Assembly: GCA_946479825.1 (NCBI GenBank)
Contig: CAMLHU010000059.1
Location: 1-9,558, forward strand
Direction: 5' to 3'
From: an uncultured Gemmatimonadota bacterium
GTDB lineage: Bacteria > Gemmatimonadota > Gemmatimonadetes > Gemmatimonadales > GWC2-71-9
DNA length: 9,558 nt
Below are positions 1-6,983 of the stretch, piece after piece (the first letter of the stretch is position 1; each line of letters starts with the position of its first letter). The notes beneath the pieces are model-generated. The model was given only the letters and a program-made list of their open reading frames with translations. It did not search any database and was not told where the DNA came from. The translations under genes were made by a program, and so were the position numbers.

Positions 1-53
1 GCGCCGGGGTGCGGCAGCCGTTCGCCCGGGTGGAACTCACGCGCACGAAGTGA
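1..53 (+). CDS. Possible C-terminal tail of an unidentified protein (5' end outside window)
   Basis: Reading from base 3, the frame codes for AGVRQPFARVELTRTK followed by TGA at 51-53. Fifteen of the sixteen codons end in G or C, which is the bias of real genes in this window, so this may be the end of a gene running in from the left. It would converge with the minus-strand gene ending at 91, leaving 37 bp between the two stops. Sixteen residues are too few to identify a family. The other two + frames also stay open here, so the assignment is tentative. Confidence 0.35.
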   Translation, partial: AGVRQPFARVELTRTK

Positions 54-90
54 CCCGGCCGCTGGCATCCCCGCCCACGGCGCTGGCCGC

Positions 91-849
91 TCACCACGAT
101 CGCCGGATCGAGACGACGGCGGAGTGGAGCCACGCGAACGTGTAGACCGACGCGACATCCGCCCCGCCCTCGACCATTCGATAGCCCGCCGCCACGGCCC
201 ACCCCGGGCCCAACTCCCGCCCCAGCTTGACGGCGACGTCCTCGGCGCGGCCCGGTCCGCCGGCGATCACGTCGGCGTCCACGCTCAGATACCAGCGCTC
301 CGACGGCCGCCATCGGCCGGCCAGATGGAGCAGCGGGACGAAGCCGAGATCATCCTTCCGGCTGCTGATCCCGCCCTGGCGGAGCGCGATCACCGCGTCG
401 CGGACCTTGGCCGTGAAGCCGATCCACGCGGTCGTTCGTCGCCCCTCGTGGGCGGTGTAGCGATAGGTCAGGCGGTAGGAATTGAAGGTGTAGGTCGCGC
501 GGGTCGGCTGGCCCGCGGCGTAGTTGGCCCCGGCAAAGCTGATCGGCGTCGCCGGCACGCCGTTCTCGGTGATCGAGAACGGCGCCGCGAGCAGCCGCCA
601 GGCGTGCCGCGGCCCCGCCTGCCAGGTGAGGTAGACCCGCCCCGACGCCCACGGCCCCGCACCGGCCAGGTCCCGCAGCGAGAAACGGGTCCCCTGCGCG
701 TCGTTGGGGATCTGGACGTCATTGTAGCTCTGCCAGGTGGCGCCCCCCTCCAATTCCACGGTGAACCGGGGGGCGACCTCCTGCGCCGCCACGTCGGGGG
801 CGATGGCCAGGCCAAGCACCAGGCTCTGGAGGATGATTGGCCGGATCAC
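91..849 (-). CDS. Probable outer-membrane beta-barrel protein of unknown function
   Basis: 252 residues when read from GTG at 849. I chose this start because GGAG (complement of 856-859) lies six bases upstream and because it places a signal peptide exactly at the N-terminus: MIRP, then a hydrophobic stretch to about residue 17, then a likely signal peptidase I site after VAA (20-22). The frame is open another 47 codons upstream, but that part is Pro/Ala-rich with no signal features. The mature part is rich in Tyr, Trp, Arg and alternating polar/hydrophobic stretches (for example around YTFNSYRLTYRYTA and WYLSVDADV). It ends in an amphipathic strand with a terminal Trp, as many outer-membrane barrels do. 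These features suggest a small barrel of about 8-10 strands. I do not recognise a named family. It is divergent from the cupin gene at 1121. A secreted periplasmic beta-rich protein is the alternative. Confidence 0.65.
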   Translation of the reverse strand: MIRPIILQSLVLGLAIAPDVAAQEVAPRFTVELEGGATWQSYNDVQIPNDAQGTRFSLRDLAGAGPWASGRVYLTWQAGPRHAWRLLAAPFSITENGVPATPISFAGANYAAGQPTRATYTFNSYRLTYRYTAHEGRRTTAWIGFTAKVRDAVIALRQGGISSRKDDLGFVPLLHLAGRWRPSERWYLSVDADVIAGGPGRAEDVAVKLGRELGPGWAVAAGYRMVEGGADVASVYTFAWLHSAVVSIRRSW

Positions 850-855
850 GGTCTG

Positions 856-860
856 CTCCG
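856..860 (-). promoter_or_regulatory. Ribosome binding site of the beta-barrel gene
   Basis: The minus strand reads CGGAG here, six bases before the GTG at 849. It decides the start in favour of this GTG over the longer in-frame ATG at 990, and the choice agrees with the position of the signal peptide. Confidence 0.6.
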
Positions 861-972
861 CAGGACGAGGTTGTGGGCGCCGGACCCACAGTGGTACCCC
901 GGAGCCGGCGGCCGGTGCCGGCAGGTGCGGCGCGGCGGCCACAGCGACCGGGCTGATCGGGGCCAGTGCGGG

Positions 973-992
973 CGTTGAAGCGGGCCTCAACG
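973..992. promoter_or_regulatory. 20-bp near-palindrome in divergent intergenic region (candidate operator)
   Basis: The sequence is CGTTGAAGCGGGCCTCAACG. The six-base arms CGTTGA/TCAACG are perfectly complementary. Two further inner pairs match across a single A/C mismatch. It lies in the 271-bp gap between the divergent barrel gene (start 849) and cupin gene (start 1121), where an operator could serve either gene. I could not place convincing -35/-10 boxes for either gene in the rest of this gap. The binding protein is unknown and chance occurrence is possible. Confidence 0.3.
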
Positions 993-1120
993 GCGCTCCA
1001 CCGGCACGTCACCTGTCCCGCCGCAGGATACGTTCCGCCGGAGGTGGTAGCTTACGGGAACGCCGTGCCCCCGACCGGCGCGGCGACCGCCAGGCGCATT
1101 TCACCGTCGAGCCACCACCG

Positions 1121-1450
1121 ATGCAGATCACCGACCTTCCCTTCGGCACCACGAATTGGGCCGCGATCCCCCCGACCGAGCATCACGGCGAGACCGGGAC
1201 CGCTCTCTGGCGCACGCAGCATTTCGGCCCGATCCGGGTCCGGATGGTCGAGTATTCCCCCGGGTACTTCGCCGATCACTGGTGCGAGAAGGGGCACATC
1301 CTCCTTTGTCTTGCGGGTACGCTCGAGACCGAGCTCCGCGACGGCCGGTGCTTCGAGCTCCGCCCCGGAATGAGTTATCAGGTGGCCGATCACGCCGAGC
1401 CCCACCGTTCCCGCTCGGCGACCGGCGCGACCCTGTTCATCGTGGATTGA
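1121..1450 (+). CDS. DHCW-motif cupin-fold protein
   Basis: 109 residues, full length for this small single-domain cupin family. The N-terminus (MQITDLPFGTTNW, then PTEHHGETG), the central VEYSPGYFADHWCEKGHILL at 44-63 and the C-terminal PGMSYQVADHAEPHRS...LFIVD match my memory of the proteins annotated as DHCW motif cupin fold proteins. The signature here reads DHWC at residues 52-55. The conserved His and acidic residues of the two cupin motifs (H53, H59, later E93 and H95) could bind a metal, but no reaction is established for the family that I know of. The frame is open upstream to 737, but the homologous part begins at this ATG; the only upstream SD-like sequence is a weak CGAG. It lies 115 bp before the lipoprotein gene on the same strand, so shared transcription is possible but unproven. 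Confidence 0.85.
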   Translation: MQITDLPFGTTNWAAIPPTEHHGETGTALWRTQHFGPIRVRMVEYSPGYFADHWCEKGHILLCLAGTLETELRDGRCFELRPGMSYQVADHAEPHRSRSATGATLFIVD

Positions 1451-1565
1451 ACGGGTTCGCCACCGCAATCGTGCAGATCACCGGCCCGGGGATGGTGGAA
1501 TGTCTGGCCGGCCTGCCGGGTCCGATGTGCTCACCGAGGCTACCCTACCCCCCACGGAGGATGTA

Positions 1566-2048
1566 ATGCGACCGATCGCCTTCTACACTCTCGCGCTCGC
1601 TGCGCTCTGCAGCTGCTCGGCCCCGCGGGCCGACGTCGCGGCGGAGACCGCCGCGCTCAAGGCACGGAGCCAGGGGCTCCAGGCCGCGGAAGGGGCGCTG
1701 AATGTCGAAGGTGCGCTCGCGTTCTGGGCCCCCGACGCCGTTGTGCAGCCGGCGGGCTCCCCGCAGATCCAGGGGCGCGAGGCCATTCGGGCGCTCTACA
1801 ATGGCTTCCTAAGCGGGGGACAACTCAAGCGCTTCGAGGGGACGTCGTCGCAACTCGAGATGTCGCAGGGGGGCGATCTGGCGTACGAGACCGGCGTCAA
1901 CCGGATGGTCTTTGCCGGCCCCAAGGGCGACCTGCTGGACGTCGGCAAGTACCTGCTGGTCTGGAAGAAGATCGATGGTCAGTGGTATGCCGAGGCCCTG
2001 AGCTTCACCAGCGACGCCCCCGCCCCGGTACCGGTCCCGGCAAAGTGA
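1566..2048 (+). CDS. NTF2-like (SnoaL/DUF4440-type) lipoprotein
   Basis: 160 residues. The start is fixed by ACGGAGG at 1554-1560, five bases before ATG 1566. The N-terminus is a lipoprotein signal: a hydrophobic stretch at 4-14, then L-C-S-C with the lipidated Cys at 17. From about residue 27 to 149 it resembles the NTF2-like cone fold of DUF4440/SnoaL proteins: an N-terminal helix, then A-FWAPDAVVQPAGSP (51-65), QGREAIRALYNGFL (69-82) and a closing strand pair ending in YLLVWKKIDGQWYAEALSF (129-147). These proteins are small ligand-binding or isomerase-like folds, and the ligand of this one cannot be read from sequence. The tail is Pro/Ala-rich (APAPVPVPAK). The stop lies only ten bases from the stop of the convergent dabA gene. 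Confidence 0.8.
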   Translation: MRPIAFYTLALAALCSCSAPRADVAAETAALKARSQGLQAAEGALNVEGALAFWAPDAVVQPAGSPQIQGREAIRALYNGFLSGGQLKRFEGTSSQLEMSQGGDLAYETGVNRMVFAGPKGDLLDVGKYLLVWKKIDGQWYAEALSFTSDAPAPVPVPAK

Positions 2049-2058
2049 CCGGCGTGCG

Positions 2059-4542
2059 TCACCGCGCCACGCCGCGCCCCGACCCGGACGCCGCCCGCGG
2101 CACGGCGTGCCAGCCGTCGGCGCGCCGCTGGTGCATCCGGCCGGCGGCGTCGAGCCGGAAGAGGAAGAGCCAGCCGTTGAGCACGAGGTCGCGCACCAGC
2201 GCGTGCTTCGCGAGCACGCCGTCGATCGCCTCGGCGGGCGCCTCGATGACCACGTGGAGCCGCAGCGGCTCGTGGACCCAGTCGCCGCCGTCGTGCACCG
2301 ACTGCAACGCGAGCCCGATGCGGAGGTCGCCCCCGGCCCCTTCGAACACGCCGAGGTTGCCGCCCACCACGTTGTGCAGGACCTTGTTGCCGCTGCCGTA
2401 GTGCCGGTGGTCCACGGTCGAGGCGTAGTACTGCAGGTTGATCCAGTTGGTCACCACCATCGGCGCGGTCATCACCTGCTCCAGCACGCCGAAGCCGGCA
2501 TCCTCCTCCCAGCGGTACTCGTGCAGGAAGGCGCGGCCCTCGAGGTCCACTCCCCGGGTGCGCTCCCGCGGCGCCACCACGAAGGCGGCGTTGCGCGCGA
2601 GCCCCCACTCGGGCCGCACCTCCGACCAATCGGCGGCGCGGCGGCGGATCGCCGCGTCGAGCGCGTCGCCCGATAGTCCACCCAGCCCGAGCGCGCCGGC
2701 CCGCTCCGCCCGCGCCCGGCGCCCTGCGGCGTCCAGCGCCCGGGCCAGGCGCGCCACGTCGTCACGATGCGTCGCCGGCACCTGGTCGAGGTCGTAGAGC
2801 GTCACGTCGTCGGTGGTCGTGTTGTGCAACCCGGCCACCGCGTGCGTCGTCTCGGGGAGGGCGATGCCCCGCTCCGCGAGCCCCGCGCGCACCGCCGGGT
2901 CGTTGAGCACCCCCGCCAGGACGCGGGCGTTGACCTCGCCGGCCTGTCCGCCGCAGGCGCCGCAGTGGAGCGCCGCGGCCTGCGGGTTGTTGGTCACCCC
3001 AGCGCCGTGACCGACGAAGACCAGCAGCCGGGCGAAGCCGTGGGTCAGGCTCATCGCCCGGAGCACGCCGGCCGCGAGCGCCACGCGGGTCTCGAGCGCC
3101 ACCGGCTCGCCGCCGACGGTGCTCGCCAGTTCCGGTCGCGTGCCCGCCGGCCCGCCGACGCCGCCGCGCATCGCGTCGCCCCCGCGCTCCCCCGCCCCGA
3201 TCGCCGCCCGCAGCATCGCCATCCCGTACGACACCCCCGCCACCTCGACGTACGAGAACACCGAGCTCGGCCCCCGGCTCAGCTGCTCCCGGGTGGCACC
3301 GCGATCGAGCGCGTTCTCGAGTTGCCGAGCGGCGTTCGCCGCGCCCGGCCCGACGTCCCGGGCCACGAGCCCCGGGGCGAGGAGCCCGGGAAGCTGCGGC
3401 CGAGCGGGGCCGGTCGGCGCCGCGTAGGCGATCGGCACGCCGAAGAACCCGGCGAATCCCAGGGTGGCGATCGCCGGCTCGGCGGCCTCGAGCGCGCGGC
3501 GGAACACCTCCGAGCGGACGTCGATGCAGAACGCCGCCTGCGCCCACGGCGTGGCGACCGGCACGGCGGTCTGCCGTTCCAGCGAGCGTTGCAGTCGCTC
3601 CTGGTAGGCCAGCTCCAGGGCGCGCTGCACGATCCAGTCGTCGCGATCGGCGGGGCGCGGCGCCGGGAGCGGTTCCGACCACTCGCTTCGGGCGGCGGCC
3701 CAGCGCGCCGCGATGTCGGCCGGGTCGCCCGCGCGGTAGAGCACCAGCTCCCACGCCAGCCGGACCGCCAGGAGGTGCACGAGCTGGTCGTCGTCGCCGC
3801 CGCGGAGCCGGGCTTCCCACCGGCGGTACGCGCAGTGCGAGGCCCAGCCGTTCACGGTCATCAGCAGTGCGGTGAACCAGGCGGCCCGGGCGGAGGCGGG
3901 CACCCGGAAGGTGTCCACGGCCTGTGCGATGAGTGTCCGGGGATCGGCCGGCAGTTCGGCCACTGCGGCGCCGAAGCCGCGCAGGCCCATCAGGAGCCGC
4001 GGCCCGCCGTCCACCTCCGACAGCGACCGCCAGAGCGGGTAGAGCCCGGCGCTCCGGTCGGGGCCCCACGGTCCCTGGCCCTCGTCGAAGCAGGCGGCCG
4101 CCGCCTGGCTGATGTGCCGGGTGACGTACTCGCCCCAGGCCATCTGGTGCGCCAGGTCGCGGTCGCGGTCCACCAGGTCGGTGACGAGCGGCCGGATGGC
4201 CGGCGACGGCGCGTTCTCCTCAAGCGCCGCGACGAGCTCGCGCACCGGCCGATGCGCACCCGACTCGGCGACCGCCTGCGCCAGGTGCCGCTCGCCGAAC
4301 CGTCCGGCCCGCCACTGCGCCAGGTACCAGTTCCGGGGCATCAGCAGTCGCGCGCCCGCCAGGGTGGCGAGCTCCGACGCCGCGGCCTCGATCGGCTGGC
4401 CGACGAACCCCCACCAGGGGTTCACCGCGATCATCCGGTCGAGCGGCCAGGCCGGCGCGATCCGCGCGCACGCCGCCTCCAGCGCGGGTTCGAGCTCGGC
4501 GGAGGTGACGGAGACCGCGAGCGGGTCGAGCGTCGCCGTCAC
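2059..4542 (-). CDS. dabA: DabA: inorganic-carbon uptake subunit, DUF2309, carbonic-anhydrase-like
   Basis: 827 residues from GTG 4542, preceded by GGAG (complement of 4551-4554) with an eight-base spacer. DabA is the cytoplasmic/peripheral partner of the two-gene DAB system, which accumulates bicarbonate by energy-coupled one-way hydration of CO2. The sequence shows the DUF2309 landmarks: MIAVNPWWGF (37-46), FCIDVRSE (338-345), VFVGHGAGVTNNP (508-520), LHCGACGGQAGEVNARVLAG (525-544) and the C-terminal NWINLQYYASTVDHRHYGSG (699-718). The predicted zinc and catalytic residues are C339, D341, H512 and C527. Their spacing (173 and 15 residues) equals that of C351, D353, H524 and C539 as I recall them for Halothiobacillus DabA. 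Length is typical of the family. The start codon overlaps the dabB stop by four bases (GTGA), so translation is probably coupled. An open frame continues upstream of 4542 across dabB, but that part is not homologous and is a high-GC artefact. Confidence 0.95.
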   Translation of the reverse strand: MTATLDPLAVSVTSAELEPALEAACARIAPAWPLDRMIAVNPWWGFVGQPIEAAASELATLAGARLLMPRNWYLAQWRAGRFGERHLAQAVAESGAHRPVRELVAALEENAPSPAIRPLVTDLVDRDRDLAHQMAWGEYVTRHISQAAAACFDEGQGPWGPDRSAGLYPLWRSLSEVDGGPRLLMGLRGFGAAVAELPADPRTLIAQAVDTFRVPASARAAWFTALLMTVNGWASHCAYRRWEARLRGGDDDQLVHLLAVRLAWELVLYRAGDPADIAARWAAARSEWSEPLPAPRPADRDDWIVQRALELAYQERLQRSLERQTAVPVATPWAQAAFCIDVRSEVFRRALEAAEPAIATLGFAGFFGVPIAYAAPTGPARPQLPGLLAPGLVARDVGPGAANAARQLENALDRGATREQLSRGPSSVFSYVEVAGVSYGMAMLRAAIGAGERGGDAMRGGVGGPAGTRPELASTVGGEPVALETRVALAAGVLRAMSLTHGFARLLVFVGHGAGVTNNPQAAALHCGACGGQAGEVNARVLAGVLNDPAVRAGLAERGIALPETTHAVAGLHNTTTDDVTLYDLDQVPATHRDDVARLARALDAAGRRARAERAGALGLGGLSGDALDAAIRRRAADWSEVRPEWGLARNAAFVVAPRERTRGVDLEGRAFLHEYRWEEDAGFGVLEQVMTAPMVVTNWINLQYYASTVDHRHYGSGNKVLHNVVGGNLGVFEGAGGDLRIGLALQSVHDGGDWVHEPLRLHVVIEAPAEAIDGVLAKHALVRDLVLNGWLFLFRLDAAGRMHQRRADGWHAVPRAASGSGRGVAR

Positions 4543-5939
4543 GCCGCGCGCTCCAGCGAGAGCGTCGCGCGCTGACGGGCGAGCGCGGCCGGCGCCGGCG
4601 CCGGGCGGGGCGGCCAGAGCTTGAAGGTGTACCGGGTGAAGATCTCGTCCAGATAGAACCCGGCGAAGCAGGCCGGATAGAGCGCCCGCGCGAGCCGGCC
4701 CTCCGGCGCCGCGCTGATCGCCGCCTGCACCACGAAGAGCCCGCCGAACCCGAGGGCCACGAGCCCGGCGCGGAACAGGCCGCCCGCGGTGGCCCCCGCC
4801 ACCGTCGGCACCAGGGCGCCGAAGAGGAGATGCCACCCGGCGTAGACCGCGGTGAGGCCGAGCGCGAGCCCGACGGCCGCGGCGGCGGGGCGCCACTGGC
4901 GAGCCTGCGAGGCGCGGACGTAGAGCGGCGCGAGGGCGAGCCCGAACACCACGCCGAGCGCAACAAGACCGGGCTCGCGCGTGGGGGAGATGCTCGCGAG
5001 CGCGCCCGCGGCCGCCGCGGTGGCGAGCCCCCCCACCCCGCCCGCGAGCCAGCGCGCAAGCGATGCGCGCGGAAGCGCCGGCGTCATCCGTCGGACCACC
5101 TGCTGCTCCACCGCCTGGCCGGAGCTCAGGAAGGCGTGGGCCTTGTAGAGCGAGTGCGCCACGAGGTGCAGGAGGGCGAGCCCGTAGGCGCCGAGCCCGC
5201 ACTCGACCAGCATGAAGCCCATCTGGGCCGCGGTGGACCAGGCCAGCGACACCTTGACGCTCACCCGCGTGAGCATCACCAGGCTCGCGAGGACCGCGGT
5301 CACGAGGCCGACCACGACGAGCAGGGTCTGCGCCGCCTCGAGCCGCAGCATCAGCGGGCCGAGGCGGATCATCACGAAGCCGCCGATGTTGACGATGCCG
5401 GCGTGGAGCAGCGCCGAGACCGGGGTCGGCGCTTCCATCACCTGGATGAGCCAGCCGTGGAAGGGGAGCTGCGCCGAGCGGAGGAGGACCCCGACCGCGA
5501 GGAGGAGACCGCCCAGGGCCAGGGGGGCGGGGATCGCGGGGAGCGCCGCCGCGCGGGCGACCAGCCGGTCGATGGCGAAGGTGCCGAGCGAGGAGCCGAT
5601 GAGGACCACCGCCGCCAGGATCGCGACGTCGGCGACCCGGCTCAGCAGGAACTTCTTGTGCGCCGCGATGATGGCGGCGGGCCGTTCGCGGAAGAAGGTG
5701 AGCAGCTGGTGGAGGAAGACGCTGGCCGCGATCCAGGCCAGGGCGAGCACCAGCAGGTCGTTGGTGGTGACCAGCACCACCACGGCCGCCACCGTGGCCC
5801 CGAACCAGCCGAGGTAGGCCGGCCGGCGGGGATCGCCATCGAGGTAGCGCCGGGAATAGGCGAGGATGACCGCCGCGATGACGAGCACGAGGCCCAGCAT
5901 CACCAGCGTCAGGGGGTCGAACCGGAACGACAGCGCCAC
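4539..5939 (-). CDS. dabB: DabB: NuoL/MrpA-like membrane subunit of the DAB carbon-uptake system
   Basis: 466 residues, very hydrophobic, with about a dozen or more membrane segments. It belongs to the proton-antiporter-like family that includes NuoL, MrpA and NdhF. Family motifs seen are FDPLTLVMLGLV (7-18), RSAQLPFHGWLIQVMEAPTP (154-173) followed by VSALLHAGIVN (174-184), SLAWSTAAQMGFM (231-243) and LLHLVAHSLYKAHAFLSSG (256-274), the last with H258, H262, K266 and H268. The partner dabA follows directly with a four-base overlap; the pair is expected to couple ion flow to CO2 hydration at the membrane. The start is GTG 5939, chosen for AAGGAG six bases upstream. An in-frame ATG at 6011 would add 24 residues from the AT-rich promoter region and is less likely. 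The protein is short at the N-terminus: the family members I recall carry about two helices before the FDPLTL segment, and here only six residues precede it. Confidence 0.92.
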   Translation of the reverse strand: MALSFRFDPLTLVMLGLVLVIAAVILAYSRRYLDGDPRRPAYLGWFGATVAAVVVLVTTNDLLVLALAWIAASVFLHQLLTFFRERPAAIIAAHKKFLLSRVADVAILAAVVLIGSSLGTFAIDRLVARAAALPAIPAPLALGGLLLAVGVLLRSAQLPFHGWLIQVMEAPTPVSALLHAGIVNIGGFVMIRLGPLMLRLEAAQTLLVVVGLVTAVLASLVMLTRVSVKVSLAWSTAAQMGFMLVECGLGAYGLALLHLVAHSLYKAHAFLSSGQAVEQQVVRRMTPALPRASLARWLAGGVGGLATAAAAGALASISPTREPGLVALGVVFGLALAPLYVRASQARQWRPAAAAVGLALGLTAVYAGWHLLFGALVPTVAGATAGGLFRAGLVALGFGGLFVVQAAISAAPEGRLARALYPACFAGFYLDEIFTRYTFKLWPPRPAPAPAALARQRATLSLERAA

Positions 5940-5945
5940 GCGGGG

Positions 5946-5951
5946 CTCCTT
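5946..5951 (-). promoter_or_regulatory. Ribosome binding site of dabB
   Basis: AAGGAG on the minus strand with a six-base spacer to GTG 5939. This strong site fixes the dabB start and argues against the upstream ATG at 6011, which has no comparable site. Confidence 0.75.
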
Positions 5952-5960
5952 GGAGGTCGC

Positions 5961-6030
5961 CCCAACGTAGGCCCCTGCTATTATTCTGTCCAATACATAT
6001 ATTGAAATCAATCATTCGATTATAGAGAAT
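5961..6030. promoter_or_regulatory. AT-rich divergent control region between dabB and the LysR-type regulator
   Basis: This gap is far richer in A/T than anything around it, especially 5976-6030. It contains three small palindromes: AATA-N4-TATT (5992-6003), ATTGAAATCAAT (6001-6012, arms ATTGA/TCAAT) and AATC-N4-GATT (6010-6021, overlapping the previous one). On the minus strand a perfect TATAAT lies at 6019-6024, but the bases 16-18 upstream show no -35 match. A second candidate is TTGATT (6006-6011), 17 bases, then CAGAAT (5983-5988). LysR-type regulators usually bind such dyads between themselves and a divergent target, often activating a promoter with a weak -35. Which promoter is used cannot be decided from sequence. 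Confidence 0.6.
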
Positions 6031-6948
6031 ATGACCGACTCCCCGCTCGCACGGCTCAACTACCATCACCTCCAGTACTTCTGGGCCGTGGCCAAGGAGG
6101 GGCACCTGAGCCGGGCGGCGGCGCGGCTCCGGGTCGCCCCGTCGGCCCTTTCCACCCAGATCCGCCAGCTGGAGCACCAGCTTGGCCAGCCGCTGTTCCA
6201 CCGCCAGGGGCGCACGCTGGTGCTCACCGAGGCGGGGCGGATCGCCCTCGAATACGCCGACACCATCGTGACCGCGGGGCAGGAACTGGTGGCCACGGTG
6301 CGGGAGGGGCGGCGGCACGAGCGCCAGGTGCTCCGGATCGGCGCCGTCGCGACGCTCTCACGCAACTTCCAGCGGACCTTCGTGGCCCCGCTCCTCGGGA
6401 TGGCCGACGTGGAAGTGGTGCTGCAGTCGGGTTCGCTCGGCGAGCTGCTGCCGCGGCTGGCGGCGCATTCGGTGGACCTGGTGCTCTCCAACCGGCGGGT
6501 GCCGGAGGACGTCGAGAACAACTGGCGCTCGGTGCGGATCGCGCGGCAGCAGGTGAGCCTGGTGGGGCCGCCGCGGGGCCCGGGCCGGCCGTTCCGGTTC
6601 CCCGAGGACCTCGCCGACCGGCCGCTCATCCTGCCGAGCCGGGACCACGGGTTCCGGACCGCGTTCGAGCACATCTGCGAGCGGGCCGGGCTTCGCCTCA
6701 CGATCGTGGCCGAGGTGGACGACATGGCGATGCTCCGGCTCCTGGCCCGCGACGGCCAGGCGGTGGCGCTGGTCCCGGCGGTGGTGGTCCGCGACGAGCT
6801 GCACGACCACCAGCTCGAGGAGTACTACGCCGTCCCGAACCTCCACGAGGAGTTCTGGGCGATCGGCGTGCGGCGCCAGTACCAGCACCCGCTGCTCAAG
6901 GCGCTGCTCGACCGGTCGGCCGCCGAAGTGCTCGCGATGGGCGAATGA
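6031..6948 (+). CDS. LysR-type transcriptional regulator, NhaR-like, probable dab regulator
   Basis: 305 residues, normal length. The N-terminal winged helix-turn-helix is clear: LNYHHLQYFWAVAKEGHLSR (9-28), AAARLRVAPSALSTQIRQLE (29-48), then LFHRQGRTLVLTEAGR (55-70) and a linker helix. The LNYHHLxYFW opening is typical of the NhaR-like branch. From about residue 92 (LRIGAVATLSRNF) to the end lies the periplasmic-binding-protein-like effector domain. The effector is unknown; NhaR itself responds to sodium, but this cannot be assumed here. The gene is divergent from dabBA across 91 bp, the classic LysR regulator-target layout, and LysR-type regulators are known next to carbon-concentration genes, so control of dabBA is the likely role (inference). 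The ATG at 6031 has only a weak GAG at 6025-6027 before it. A shorter start is unlikely because the DNA-binding domain begins at residue 9. Confidence 0.9.
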   Translation: MTDSPLARLNYHHLQYFWAVAKEGHLSRAAARLRVAPSALSTQIRQLEHQLGQPLFHRQGRTLVLTEAGRIALEYADTIVTAGQELVATVREGRRHERQVLRIGAVATLSRNFQRTFVAPLLGMADVEVVLQSGSLGELLPRLAAHSVDLVLSNRRVPEDVENNWRSVRIARQQVSLVGPPRGPGRPFRFPEDLADRPLILPSRDHGFRTAFEHICERAGLRLTIVAEVDDMAMLRLLARDGQAVALVPAVVVRDELHDHQLEEYYAVPNLHEEFWAIGVRRQYQHPLLKALLDRSAAEVLAMGE

Positions 6949-6983
6949 CCGGGCGTCACCCGCAACGATCAGGGAGGTCAGCG

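Noticed and set aside
54..90. Possible terminator between the convergent ends at 53 and 91
   Set aside because: The GC-rich stretch contains direct-type repeats (GCCGCTGGC, GCGCTGGCC), but I found no stable hairpin with a T-run.
124..978. 284-residue open frame on the + strand opposite the beta-barrel gene
   Set aside because: Its product is an Arg/Pro/Gly-rich shadow. The minus-strand gene has a signal peptide, ribosome binding site and barrel-like pattern.
2767..4575. 602-residue open frame on the + strand opposite dabA
   Set aside because: The product is compositionally biased (Arg, Gly, Pro, Ala, Val, His) with no domain. It mirrors the codon bias of dabA on the other strand.
4830..6005. 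391-residue open frame on the + strand opposite dabB, rich in Glu, Asp, His, Arg and Gln
   Set aside because: The charged, low-complexity product is the expected reverse complement of hydrophobic membrane-protein codons in dabB.
6002..6030. TTGAAA (6002-6007), 17 bases, GAGAAT (6025-6030) as a promoter for the LysR-type gene
   Set aside because: The -10 box would touch the ATG at 6031, so transcription would begin inside the coding region and lose the start codon.
4543..6318. Upstream extension of the dabA frame into dabB and lysR, which would give a 1419-residue protein on the minus strand
   Set aside because: The DUF2309 homology begins right at GTG 4542. The upstream part is Arg/Pro/Gly-rich, and dabB lies in another frame with clear membrane-protein homology. 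Lack of stops is a high-GC effect, not a fusion.
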